Made by a program: the position numbers and the translations under genes. Shown here in pieces: positions 1 through 5,574 of a stretch of 6,434 nt of DNA (position 1 is its first letter; every line of letters starts with the position of its first letter). This stretch comes from Alphaproteobacteria bacterium. GTDB lineage: Bacteria; Pseudomonadota; Alphaproteobacteria; UBA1280; UBA12223. Where the stretch lies: the NCBI GenBank assembly GCA_003450915.1, contig DMEM01000074.1, forward strand, positions 1 through 6,434, read 5' to 3'. The notes beneath the pieces are model-generated. The model was not told the DNA's origin. It made no database searches and was given only the letters and a program-made list of their open reading frames with translations.

Positions 1-799
1 AATTATCATATAAATAAACCCATATACCATTATCCTCTAAAGTGAATATTCTAGGGATAAATCTAGTCAAATAATGCTCTTTTCCACTAAATGCTGAGGG
101 GGTTAAATTATAAAAGCCTTCAATTGATTTTTCTAAGAAGTTTTTATTAATTGGTAATACAAATGATAATCCTTTTACATCAAAAAAGTGCTTAATAGTT
201 TCTAGCACTTTAACTGCATAATCAGGGCGACATCTATCCAGTTCATCAACAATAATTACTAAATGCTTTTGTTCTTCTACTATAGACTCTAAAACTTTTT
301 TTAATTTTATAACTCCATCCTCTTCAGGAAAGAACTCATCTGAAAACTTTTTAAAATCAAACTCAACTCCAGGAATGGAGACATTAGAACTTTTCACTAG
401 CCCCCACACTGCTTTCTTTAGGCTTTGTTTCAAGCTCTCTTTTTGAGTGTTTGCAATCTCTTGAGAAAATGCTACTAACGGATTATCTATATAATCTTTT
501 TTCCAAACTGAAAAATAAACTGAGTCTTTCTCTATATATTTATGTAAAGCCTTGGCAAAGTATGTTTTCCCCATTCCGTATTCTGCATTAATTGCCAAAA
601 CAGTGCTTTGATTCTCATCATTAAAAAAATCTTCTTTCTGTTCTTGCTTTTTTGCATATTCATAATTTAAAAACCCTACAATTTGTTCTGCAAACTTATC
701 TCTATCAGGAACTAAATTCTCCCAAAGTTCTTTATTTTTACTTTCATCAATAGCATCCAAAGTTTTTAATTTATAAAACTCTTTTTTCTCTTCAGTCAT
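1..799 (-). CDS. KAP-family P-loop NTPase, N-terminal 266 residues (gene cut by window edge)
   Basis: This is an open frame of 266 codons without a stop that continues past the left edge. I read it directly from the minus strand. The start ATG (797-799) has AGGAG six bases upstream (806-810). Residues 72-79 (AEYGMGKT) form a Walker A loop whose first Gly is replaced by Ala. Residues 180-192 (LVIIVDELDRCRP) are the Walker B strand followed by the DxLDRCxP signature typical of KAP NTPases. A sensor-like strand follows (SFVLPIN, 212-218), then the YLTRFIPRIF segment (243-252). No membrane segment is seen in this part. KAP proteins are ATPases; bacterial members are mostly of unknown role and are often found on mobile or accessory DNA, some in defence loci. 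The family assignment is firm. The biological role is not known, because the C-terminus and the genes beyond it are missing. Confidence 0.85.
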   Translation of the reverse strand, partial: MTEEKKEFYKLKTLDAIDESKNKELWENLVPDRDKFAEQIVGFLNYEYAKKQEQKEDFFNDENQSTVLAINAEYGMGKTYFAKALHKYIEKDSVYFSVWKKDYIDNPLVAFSQEIANTQKESLKQSLKKAVWGLVKSSNVSIPGVEFDFKKFSDEFFPEEDGVIKLKKVLESIVEEQKHLVIIVDELDRCRPDYAVKVLETIKHFFDVKGLSFVLPINKNFLEKSIEGFYNLTPSAFSGKEHYLTRFIPRIFTLEDNGIWVYLYDN

Positions 800-831
800 C
801 ACACACTCCTTATTAAATTTCACACACAAAC

Positions 832-860
832 ACTATACACCTATAAGTTTATTAATACAA
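832..860 (-). promoter_or_regulatory. Candidate promoter of the KAP NTPase gene
   Basis: On the minus strand, TTGTAT (855-860) and TATAGT (832-837) are separated by 17 bp. The -10 matches consensus in 5 of 6 positions and the -35 in 3 of 6. Transcription would begin near 826, giving a leader of about 27 nt. The octamer GTGTGTGA occurs at 820-827, over the expected start point, and again at 799-806, overlapping the start codon. The two copies are 21 bp apart. This is a pattern call only. Confidence 0.4.
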
Positions 861-891
861 TAAAAAAGAGGTGGTAACTGCTGAAATACAT

Positions 892-1020
892 GGATCCCGG
901 ATCAAGTCCGGGATGACAGGTGTGGACTTTAATATCAGGGATCCCGGATCAAGTCTGGAATGACAGCTGTGGACTTTAATATCAGAGATCCCGGATCAAG
1001 TCCGGGATGACCGAGGAGTG
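892..1020. repeat. 47-bp tandem repeat (2.7 copies), each unit carrying a GC-rich hairpin
   Basis: Units begin at 892, 939 and 986. Units 1 and 2 differ at 3 of 47 positions. Unit 3 is similar over its first 26 bases and then diverges. Each unit starts with an inverted repeat: left arm ATCCCGGA, loop TCAAG, right arm TCCGGGAT (arms 894-901 and 907-914 in unit 1; 988-995 and 1001-1008 in unit 3). Unit 2 has a damaged right arm with one mismatch and one G-T pair. The spacer between hairpins, containing GTGGACTTTAATATCAG, is also repeated, so the array arose by local tandem duplication. The palindrome resembles dispersed intergenic elements that I recall from many alphaproteobacteria. It is much richer in G+C than its surroundings. 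It lies between two minus-strand genes, and no coding frame explains it. Confidence 0.85.
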
Positions 1021-1046
1021 TTTTAATTTTATGTTAAAAAAGTATA

Positions 1047-1071
1047 TCATACCAGAATTGATCTGGTATCC
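1047..1071 (-). repeat. Inverted, diverged copy of the same palindromic element
   Basis: Read on the minus strand this 25-mer aligns without gaps to the start of the 47-bp unit and differs at five positions. The hairpin is ATACCAGA / TCTGGTAT with a 5-base loop (arms 1049-1056 and 1062-1069). Four of the five differences fall in the stem as two compensated pairs (C-G to A-T twice), so pairing is kept. The fifth is in the loop (TCAAG to TCAAT). This supports a family maintained at the level of structure. Confidence 0.65.
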
Positions 1072-1158
1072 AGAGCTGTTTTGCTCTACCTTTGTTCGCT
1101 TGCTCTAAATCCCGTGGCGTGGCATGAAATGACATAGTAGCGATTTTAATCTTTAAAT

Positions 1159-1188
1159 AAAAAAAGAGCCTCAAATGAGACTCTTTTT
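1159..1188 (-). terminator. Rho-independent terminator of the 1207-2091 gene
   Basis: The stem pairs AAAAAGAG (1161-1168) with CTCTTTTT (1181-1188). One C/A mismatch follows, then three more pairs closing an AAAT loop (1173-1176). On the minus strand it ends in a run of T opposite 1159-1165. It lies about 20 bp past the stop codon of the gene. Confidence 0.85.
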
Positions 1189-1206
1189 ATCTAAAGTTAT
1201 TAACTA

Positions 1207-2091
1207 TTAGGCTTCTACCTCAGCTTTAACTTTTTCTCGTAACTCTTTAAGCACCTGCTTATAGCGTGCTATTCTTTTATCGTTGGTTGAAAAATCGGTA
1301 AAACCCTGCTTATGATAGTATCGTTTTGCAATCACCTCCATATCTAAGCCGACAGATGCAGCAAAGAAAGCAATCTCCTCATTAGAAAAGTTTAAATATA
1401 ATCCGAAATACTTGTCTCTCAACTTATCTCCTTCATGAGCAAGTGAAAGTTCGTACAAGTCATCGCCTATTGCATAACTTGCGTAGCCCATCGCATTTTC
1501 ATCAAGAGTAAAGGTTTTAACCTTTTCAAGCAATTTATGTTTAGACTCCTTGTCATAAGGAATACCTTCTACAGTAAGAAGAGCTATTTCTTCGTCGGCT
1601 CTAGGCCCTGCTAGCTCATTATTTAGCATGTGATACGTCGCAGCAAAACACTTGTAACGAGATGATTGTTTATTTTGTGCTATTGTTGTCTGGACCCAAT
1701 TCTCTTTTGAATAATATTCATCTATTAAAAATTTAGACCTCATAAAATCCATTCGTGCATATACATCCAAAAGATGAGCTGCCTTGTATGTACCTTGTTT
1801 TGAGATTTCATCAACATATCTTTTTTGAGACTTATAATAATCTCCATTATCTTCATCACTTATAAAACAAGCATGAATATAATTTGGAAGATTCTCTGCT
1901 AATACTGTTTTAAACATCCAAAAATAGTTAAACTTCATATCCTCAGATTTAAGAGTAGAAGATTGGAACAATTGGACAGGTTTTGATTCTTTATCTATTA
2001 AAAAATCAAACAACCCATAATGCGCTCCAGAAACACCTGTCAGCACCATAAATACTACAGAAATAAGTGAAAAAATAAGCTTCTTACTCAT
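1207..2091 (-). CDS. Unrecognised exported or membrane-anchored protein, 294 aa
   Basis: I do not recognise the family. The frame is open up to 2250, but the ATG at 2089-2091 is the better start. It has GGAG eight bases upstream and a strong promoter just ahead, and it gives a clean export signal: basic MSKK, a hydrophobic core (residues 5-20), and a possible signal-peptidase site after SGA (21-23). The longer frame would run through a terminator and the preceding small gene. The mature part is mostly charged and probably helical. It has two cysteines (C75 and C148), which could form a disulfide in the periplasm, and a very basic/acidic C-terminal helix from about residue 272 (KRIARYKQVLKELREKVKAE). 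No lipobox Cys follows the hydrophobic core, so it is not an obvious lipoprotein. It sits downstream of the lol operon but on its own transcript. Its function is unknown. Confidence 0.8.
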   Translation of the reverse strand: MSKKLIFSLISVVFMVLTGVSGAHYGLFDFLIDKESKPVQLFQSSTLKSEDMKFNYFWMFKTVLAENLPNYIHACFISDEDNGDYYKSQKRYVDEISKQGTYKAAHLLDVYARMDFMRSKFLIDEYYSKENWVQTTIAQNKQSSRYKCFAATYHMLNNELAGPRADEEIALLTVEGIPYDKESKHKLLEKVKTFTLDENAMGYASYAIGDDLYELSLAHEGDKLRDKYFGLYLNFSNEEIAFFAASVGLDMEVIAKRYYHKQGFTDFSTNDKRIARYKQVLKELREKVKAEVEA

Positions 2092-2134
2092 AATCCATTC
2101 TCCATAATACAAAAAACTAAATAGCTGTATTTTA

Positions 2135-2162
2135 ATTATAGACCTTTTTTTATTTTTTTCAA
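2135..2162 (-). promoter_or_regulatory. Promoter of the 1207-2091 gene
   Basis: On the minus strand, TTGAAA (2157-2162) is followed after 16 bp by a perfect TATAAT (2135-2140). The spacer is nearly all A. Transcription would begin near 2128, about 37 nt before the ATG and just after the terminator of the preceding gene. The gene is therefore expected to be transcribed independently of the lol operon. Confidence 0.75.
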
Positions 2163-2178
2163 CCTTTGATTTATGCAG

Positions 2179-2204
2179 AAAAAAAGAGCCCCTTTGGGGC
2201 TCTT
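2179..2204 (-). terminator. Rho-independent terminator ending the lol operon and its small gene
   Basis: A perfect 9-bp stem, AAGAGCCCC (2184-2192) with GGGGCTCTT (2196-2204), closes a TTT loop. On the minus strand it is followed by a T run opposite 2179-2185. It lies 12 bp after the stop of the 42-codon gene and before the next promoter, so it marks the end of one transcription unit. Confidence 0.9.
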
Positions 2205-2216
2205 CTTGTTCTATAC

Positions 2217-2345
2217 TTACAAGGCACTGCGTTGTTTCCATGCTGGCCATTCTTTAACTCGTTGTGCTGATTTTTTCAAATGTTGAATGAAATCAGAATC
2301 TTTCTGTTCTTGACTTTTTTGAGTTTCTTGCTTTTTATTTTGCAT
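2217..2345 (-). CDS. Small basic protein with WPxWK motif, 42 aa, downstream of lolD
   Basis: This short frame was read directly from the minus strand. ATG is at 2343-2345, with AGGAG five bases upstream, and TAA is at 2217-2219. The protein begins with a Gln/Lys/Glu-rich, probably disordered or helical half (MQNKKQETQKSQEQKDSDF) and ends with a conserved-looking helix, HLKKSAQRVKEWPAWKQRSA (residues 22-41). It has no membrane segment or Cys. A good ribosome binding site, a stop followed immediately by a strong terminator, and a 34-bp gap after lolD support it as a real gene co-transcribed with lolCD. I have a vague memory of small proteobacterial proteins with a similar V-x-x-W-P-x-W-K tail, but no function comes with it. 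The last part overlaps, in another frame, the long upstream extension of the 1207-2091 frame; that extension is not coding. Confidence 0.75.
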   Translation of the reverse strand: MQNKKQETQKSQEQKDSDFIQHLKKSAQRVKEWPAWKQRSAL

Positions 2346-2379
2346 AGTTACTCCTTTAAACGGTAGTGGTTGTTAAAAA

Positions 2380-3057
2380 CTAATTTTCAATCAACTGCTT
2401 ATCTTCAAGTTTGTAAACTTTATCGCATGAGTTTGCTAGGGTTAAATCGTGACTTACGATTACAAGAGAGATGTTTTCTTCCGCAATAAGAGAATTAAAT
2501 AGATCTTTTACTGTTTTTGCTGTTTCTGGGTCTAAATTACCTGTTGGTTCGTCTGCAAATACAATTTTAGGCGATTGAATTAAAGCTCTGGCAATTGCTA
2601 CTCTTTGCTGTTGGCCACCTGATAATTCAGTTGGAAATTTACTTGCACACTCTAAAATATTTAACTTCGCTAATAATTCGCCTGCTCGTATTCTATCTGC
2701 CTTTTTAATTTTTCTTTCAATTAAAATCGGCATTAGAATATTTTCTAAAACTGTGAACTCTTGCAGTAGTAAGTGAGATTGATAAACAAAGCCAAAGTTT
2801 TTGTTTCTAATAACAGACTTTTCTTTATCTTTAAGGCTTGAAATTTCTTTACCATCAAGTAAAATTTCACCTTCATCAAACTTATCAAGTAAACTAGCAA
2901 TATGTAAAAATGTAGATTTACCAGATCCCGATTCACCAACAATTGCAACAGTTTGCTGTTCTTGAACGCTTAAATTAGCACCATCTAAAACAGTTAGAAT
3001 GTTTCCCGCAGTATTATAAGTTTTTTTAATGTTTTTTAACTCTAAAATGTTAGTCAT
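2380..3057 (-). CDS. lolD: Lipoprotein-releasing ABC transporter ATP-binding subunit LolD
   Basis: This is the cytoplasmic ATPase of the Lol complex, which powers release of outer-membrane lipoproteins from the inner membrane to LolA. All ABC motifs are present in 225 residues, the usual length for LolD: Walker A GESGSGKST (41-49), Q-loop Q93 in VYQSH, signature LSGGQQQR (145-152), Walker B IVFADE (165-170), D-loop NLDPET (174-179), and switch His in VSHD (203). The ATG overlaps the end of the permease gene in the string ATGACTAA (8 bp), which points to translational coupling. A GGAGG lies nine bases upstream, inside the permease gene. The sequence alone cannot fully separate LolD from the related MacB/FtsE-like ATPases, but the adjacent LolC/E-type permease settles it. 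Confidence 0.93.
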   Translation of the reverse strand: MTNILELKNIKKTYNTAGNILTVLDGANLSVQEQQTVAIVGESGSGKSTFLHIASLLDKFDEGEILLDGKEISSLKDKEKSVIRNKNFGFVYQSHLLLQEFTVLENILMPILIERKIKKADRIRAGELLAKLNILECASKFPTELSGGQQQRVAIARALIQSPKIVFADEPTGNLDPETAKTVKDLFNSLIAEENISLVIVSHDLTLANSCDKVYKLEDKQLIEN

Positions 3058-4288
3058 TTCTTAATACCTCCACTGGGTCTAATTTGCTTGCTTTTCTACT
3101 TGGAAACCAGCTACTAATAACTGTTAGAACCATACTTGTAAAAATAACTGCTAATAAGTCATTCATTTGTAAATCTGCAGGTAACTTATCTAAAAAGTAA
3201 ACTTGACCTGAAAATAATACCGTATCAAATAGATTCTCAACAAATGCTACGATTTCTGTTAGATTTAATACAACTAAGCAACCAATTACAGCACCAACAA
3301 AAGTACCTATAAAGCCAAGCAGTAAACCTGAATAGAAGAATACCTTCTGAATTTGAGATGAACTTGCACCCATGCTTCGTAAAATTGCAATATCTTTAGT
3401 CTTATCATTAACAAGCATCATTTGCCCTGTAATAATATTAAATGTTGCAACAATAATAATTAGCATCAGAATGATGAACATTGTACGTTTTTCAATTTCT
3501 AAAGCTTTAAAGAACTCAACATTACTCTGCTTCCAAGTATTAACTCGAGCATCTGGCAGTTGAGGATCTAAATCTTGAAGCTTAATAACCACATCACGCT
3601 TAATCTGATCGATTTGCATTGGATCTTTAACTTTAAGCTCAATACCTGTAACCGCATCTCTTAATTTAAAGAAACTTTGTGCTGTTTTAATATTTGTATA
3701 AACAAAGCTTGAGTCATATTGGTACATTCCGAAATTAAAAATACCAGCAACTTGTAATTTTTTAATTCTAGGGATAAACCCTGCGATTGTTTGAGTTCCG
3801 TCAGGAGAGATTAAATTAACAGTATCGCCAACTCTAAGTCTAAGTTTATCAGCTAGTTCGTTACCGATGAAGATCTGGTTTTGACCTAGCATTTTCTTCT
3901 CACCTGATTTTAACTGAGCGATAATTTCTTTTTGTTTGCCTAAATCAGCACCATTTACCATAACTCCGCTAGCTTGCTTCCTAGCTGTAATCATCGCCTG
4001 TCCTGAAACAAATGTATTTGCTTTTTCAACTGATTCTAATTTTAATAATTCTGCAGCAGCTTTTGTTGCCTTTGTATCTGTATAGCCATATTGCTGAATA
4101 ACAGCATGGCCTGTTGTTCCTAAAACAGTATCTAATAACTGTTGACGAAAACCACTCATAACAGACATTACAATAATTAAGGCTGCAACACCTAATGTAA
4201 TACCAATAACTGAAAATAATGAAACCACCGAAACAAAGCCACGGCGTTTTTTTTGGTATCTTAATGCTAATTTGCTTACAAAGCTCAC
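3050..4288 (-). CDS. lolC: Lipoprotein-releasing ABC transporter permease, LolC/E family
   Basis: This is the inner-membrane permease of the Lol system. At 412 residues it has the standard LolC/LolE layout: a short cytoplasmic start (ALRYQKKRRGF, 8-18), a first membrane helix (about 19-45, ending MSVMSGFR), a periplasmic domain of over 200 residues, and three C-terminal membrane helices (about 270-293, 315-345 and 375-395). The cytoplasmic loop KTKDIAILRSMGAS (297-310) is the expected coupling segment to LolD. The start codon is GTG (4286-4288) with AGGGAA five bases upstream. Alphaproteobacteria usually carry a single LolC/E-type permease working as a homodimer (also called LolF). No second permease gene is in the window, so the symbol lolC could equally be lolE or lolF. 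It is the first gene of the unit with lolD and the 42-codon gene. Confidence 0.92.
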   Translation of the reverse strand: MSFVSKLALRYQKKRRGFVSVVSLFSVIGITLGVAALIIVMSVMSGFRQQLLDTVLGTTGHAVIQQYGYTDTKATKAAAELLKLESVEKANTFVSGQAMITARKQASGVMVNGADLGKQKEIIAQLKSGEKKMLGQNQIFIGNELADKLRLRVGDTVNLISPDGTQTIAGFIPRIKKLQVAGIFNFGMYQYDSSFVYTNIKTAQSFFKLRDAVTGIELKVKDPMQIDQIKRDVVIKLQDLDPQLPDARVNTWKQSNVEFFKALEIEKRTMFIILMLIIIVATFNIITGQMMLVNDKTKDIAILRSMGASSSQIQKVFFYSGLLLGFIGTFVGAVIGCLVVLNLTEIVAFVENLFDTVLFSGQVYFLDKLPADLQMNDLLAVIFTSMVLTVISSWFPSRKASKLDPVEVLRND

Positions 4289-4335
4289 AATAATTCCCTA
4301 TTCTTTATATCTATAGATTTATTTTATATATCCAA

Positions 4336-4364
4336 ATAATAACATATTTTTCTATTAATATGAA
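4336..4364 (-). promoter_or_regulatory. Possible promoter of the lol operon
   Basis: On the minus strand, TTCATA (4359-4364) and TATTAT (4336-4341) are spaced by 17 bp, matching consensus in 4 and 5 of 6 positions. The 97-bp gap between lolC and the divergent gene is extremely AT-rich, so chance matches are likely. Confidence 0.35.
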
Positions 4365-4385
4365 ATATATGTTGAAGTTTTTTTT

Positions 4386-5126
4386 ATGATTATTATAATG
4401 TCCATTATACTTAGCTACAAAATACTTTTTGTAATATTGCGTTTTTATTTTAATACATGGATTTATAACATGCAACGACGATTCTTTATTGGAACTAAGA
4501 ATCTAATTGATTCTGAGAAACCAGAAACTAAAGATATGGGCTTTGAATTGAATGGCGATCTTTTATTTTCTAGTGCTTTTGCACTAATGCACTATTCAAC
4601 TTTTTATAACAATGACCTCAAATTACATGACCTTGTAGATATTGAAGAACAAGAGCATGTAGAAAACAACATTAAATTCTACTTTGTGCCAGAATCCTGG
4701 AATGGGAAGTCTTTTGAATATAGAGGTTCTCAAATTCCTGATTTTAATAATGAATCAGATATTGGTCTTAATGTTAATATCCCTGAAGAGTTTCAACTTT
4801 TTGACCAATCTCAAGCCATTTTCTCTCAACTAGTAACATTGTTATATGGAAGAAAAAGGAAAATAAAAAAAACACTGAAGCCTATAATAGAATTCACCAT
4901 GGGTGATACATTATTTTATGAGAGAGTTCTATATAAGGAGCAATATCAAATATTTTTTAATGATATAAGATATATAGATAAAGAATATAATTCTTTAAAA
5001 AAAAATACTCATTTAAACGACCCTAGCTATCGAGAAATTTACAAAGTTTTAAGACCGCTCGTTGGCGTTTGTCATGTAGTGCTTGATAAAATACTATTTC
5101 CAGACAGCTACAATAAAGCTTTGTAA
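4386..5126 (+). CDS. Unrecognised protein, up to 246 aa, divergent from lolC
   Basis: I do not recognise this protein. The frame is open for 246 codons, ends in TAA and is closely followed by a terminator, so a real gene is likely. The start is uncertain. ATG at 4386, 4398 or 4470 is possible, and none has a convincing ribosome binding site. Starting at 4386 adds a hydrophobic N-terminus (residues 1-22, MIIIMSIILSYKILFVILRF) that could be a membrane anchor. Starting at 4470 (residue 29, MQRRFFIGTKNL) gives a soluble protein of 218 residues. The middle is acidic (LVDIEEQEHVE, 83-93). A basic patch follows (GRKRKIKKTLK, 155-165), and the rest is rich in aromatic residues. No enzyme motif is evident. 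Base composition resembles the neighbours. It is transcribed away from the lol operon, so no link in function is implied. Confidence 0.65.
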   Translation: MIIIMSIILSYKILFVILRFYFNTWIYNMQRRFFIGTKNLIDSEKPETKDMGFELNGDLLFSSAFALMHYSTFYNNDLKLHDLVDIEEQEHVENNIKFYFVPESWNGKSFEYRGSQIPDFNNESDIGLNVNIPEEFQLFDQSQAIFSQLVTLLYGRKRKIKKTLKPIIEFTMGDTLFYERVLYKEQYQIFFNDIRYIDKEYNSLKKNTHLNDPSYREIYKVLRPLVGVCHVVLDKILFPDSYNKAL

Positions 5127-5136
5127 ATTAAATAAA

Positions 5137-5171
5137 AAGCCCTATATTAGATTATGGGGCTTAATTTTTTT
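5137..5171 (+). terminator. Rho-independent terminator of the 4386-5126 gene
   Basis: A 10-bp stem, AAGCCCTATA (5137-5146) with TATGGGGCTT (5153-5162), contains one T-G pair and closes a 6-base loop. It is followed by AA and seven T (5165-5171). It lies 10 bp after the stop codon. Confidence 0.88.
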
Positions 5172-5192
5172 GTAAAGAATATTAAAAAAAGC

Positions 5193-5221
5193 TTGACAAT
5201 TAATTTAAGATATTATATAAA
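5193..5221 (+). promoter_or_regulatory. Promoter of the tRNA-Met gene
   Basis: A perfect -35 TTGACA (5193-5198), a 17-bp spacer and TATAAA (5216-5221, 5 of 6) make this the best sigma-70-type promoter in the window. The start point near 5228 leaves a leader of about 13 nt before the tRNA. Confidence 0.85.
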
Positions 5222-5240
5222 TCTACATATACAAAGGCAT

Positions 5241-5316
5241 GGCGGTATAGCTCAGTTGGTAGAGCAGAGGAATCATACTCCTTTTGTCCGCGGTTCGAGT
5301 CCGTGTACCGCCACCA
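5241..5316 (+). tRNA. tRNA-Met (anticodon CAT), elongator type, CCA encoded
   Basis: The complete cloverleaf folds. The acceptor GGCGGTA (5241-5247) pairs fully with TACCGCC (5306-5312), with discriminator A5313 and encoded CCA (5314-5316). The D stem is GCTC/GAGC. The anticodon stem GAGGA/TCCTT closes the loop ATCATAC with anticodon CAT at 5274-5276. The variable loop has five bases. The T arm is CGCGG, TTCGAGT, CCGTG. The first acceptor pair is G-C and the anticodon stem lacks the three G-C pairs of initiators, so this is not tRNA-fMet. A CAT anticodon also occurs in lysidine-modified tRNA-Ile2. The body, with AGAGCAGAGGAATCAT, looks to me like the alphaproteobacterial elongator Met type. 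It stands alone, with its own promoter and terminator. Confidence 0.95.
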
Positions 5317-5320
5317 TATC

Positions 5321-5347
5321 AAACCCTAGAGATTCTCTAGGGTTTTT
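5321..5347 (+). terminator. Terminator of the tRNA-Met gene
   Basis: A perfect inverted repeat pairs AAACCCTAGAGA (5321-5332) with TCTCTAGGGTTT (5334-5345), the innermost bases forming the loop. The run of T at 5343-5347 is the tail. It starts four bases after the tRNA CCA end. The A run on the left arm could let it act weakly in the other direction. Confidence 0.88.
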
Positions 5348-5375
5348 ATTTATTCTATAATACCCCTTATCAATC

Positions 5376-5480
5376 AAAAAAGTACAAAACTCCAAAAAAG
5401 TACAAAAAAAGTACAAACGATTTTTACATTTTCCATAAATAGCACTACATAAAAAGTACAAGACATCAAAAAAGTACAAA
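5376..5480 (+). repeat. Iteron-like array of five AAAAAGTACAA repeats
   Basis: Five direct copies lie at 5376-5389, 5394-5406, 5405-5417, 5451-5461 and 5468-5480, each centred on GTAC. Copies 1-2 and copies 4-5 have the same 18-bp spacing. The blocks 5377-5406 and 5451-5480 agree at 27 of 30 positions. Each block is followed by a related TTTTAC-TTTTCC-TAAA element (5422-5439 and 5481-5498), so the array looks like two diverged copies of a larger module, the first with one extra repeat. It fills most of the gene-free gap between the tRNA terminator and the methyltransferase gene. Direct repeats of this kind can be binding sites for a repressor, a replication initiator or an integrase (arm sites). 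The sequence does not decide which. Confidence 0.8.
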
Positions 5481-5525
5481 TTTTACTTTTCCGTAAAAAC
5501 GCCAATACAACCTCTTTGTTATATT
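5481..5525 (+). promoter_or_regulatory. Possible methyltransferase promoter with inverted repeat
   Basis: TGTTATATT at 5517-5525 fits an extended -10 (TG, one base, then TATATT), with no good -35 at the usual distance. Upstream lies the inverted repeat TTTTAC (5481-5486) / GTAAAA (5493-5498), directly beside the last GTAC repeat, where a regulator could act. The leader would be about 40 nt. This is weak evidence from pattern only. Confidence 0.3.
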
Positions 5526-5564
5526 CACTCAAGCATAAACTGTCTAATAAAATTTAAAACTAAA

Positions 5565-5568
5565 AGGA
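5565..5568 (+). promoter_or_regulatory. Ribosome binding site that decides the methyltransferase start
   Basis: AGGA at 5565-5568 abuts a first ATG (5569), which is too close for initiation. It is six bases before the second in-frame ATG (5575), which is therefore taken as the start. Confidence 0.7.
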
Positions 5569-5574
5569 ATGTTT

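Noticed and set aside
1108..1134. Possible decayed further copy of the palindromic element (AATCCCGTGG ... AATGACA)
   Set aside because: The outer sequence resembles the element, but three stem pairs fail, so it cannot be told from chance without more copies.
2092..2250. 53-residue N-terminal extension of the exported protein
   Set aside because: It overlaps the small gene, the terminator at 2179-2204 and the promoter at 2135-2162; the ATG at 2091 has a ribosome binding site and opens a signal peptide.
2745..2948. 67-codon minus-strand frame inside lolD
   Set aside because: It is another frame of the same strand fully inside lolD, whose ABC motifs prove its own frame.
3372..3563. 63-codon plus-strand frame opposite the permease gene
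   Set aside because: It is antisense to the membrane-helix region of the permease; hydrophobic codons produce such shadows.
5154..5360. 68-codon plus-strand frame across the tRNA gene
   Set aside because: Its core is a translation of the tRNA itself (the GGIAQLVEQ type of artefact), it starts inside the preceding terminator, and it has no ribosome binding site.
5273..5479. 68-codon minus-strand frame over the tRNA, its terminator and the GTAC repeats
   Set aside because: Its repetitive FCTFL-like content comes from the direct repeats, and the rest is antisense to the tRNA.
5376..5480. CRISPR array
   Set aside because: The repeats are 11-14 bp, unevenly spaced and partly overlapping, with no spacers of uniform length and no cas gene in the window.
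5376..5480. Plasmid or phage replication origin with iterons
   Set aside because: There is no replication initiator gene or recognisable DnaA box nearby, and the surrounding genes look chromosomal, so it is kept only as one alternative for the repeats.
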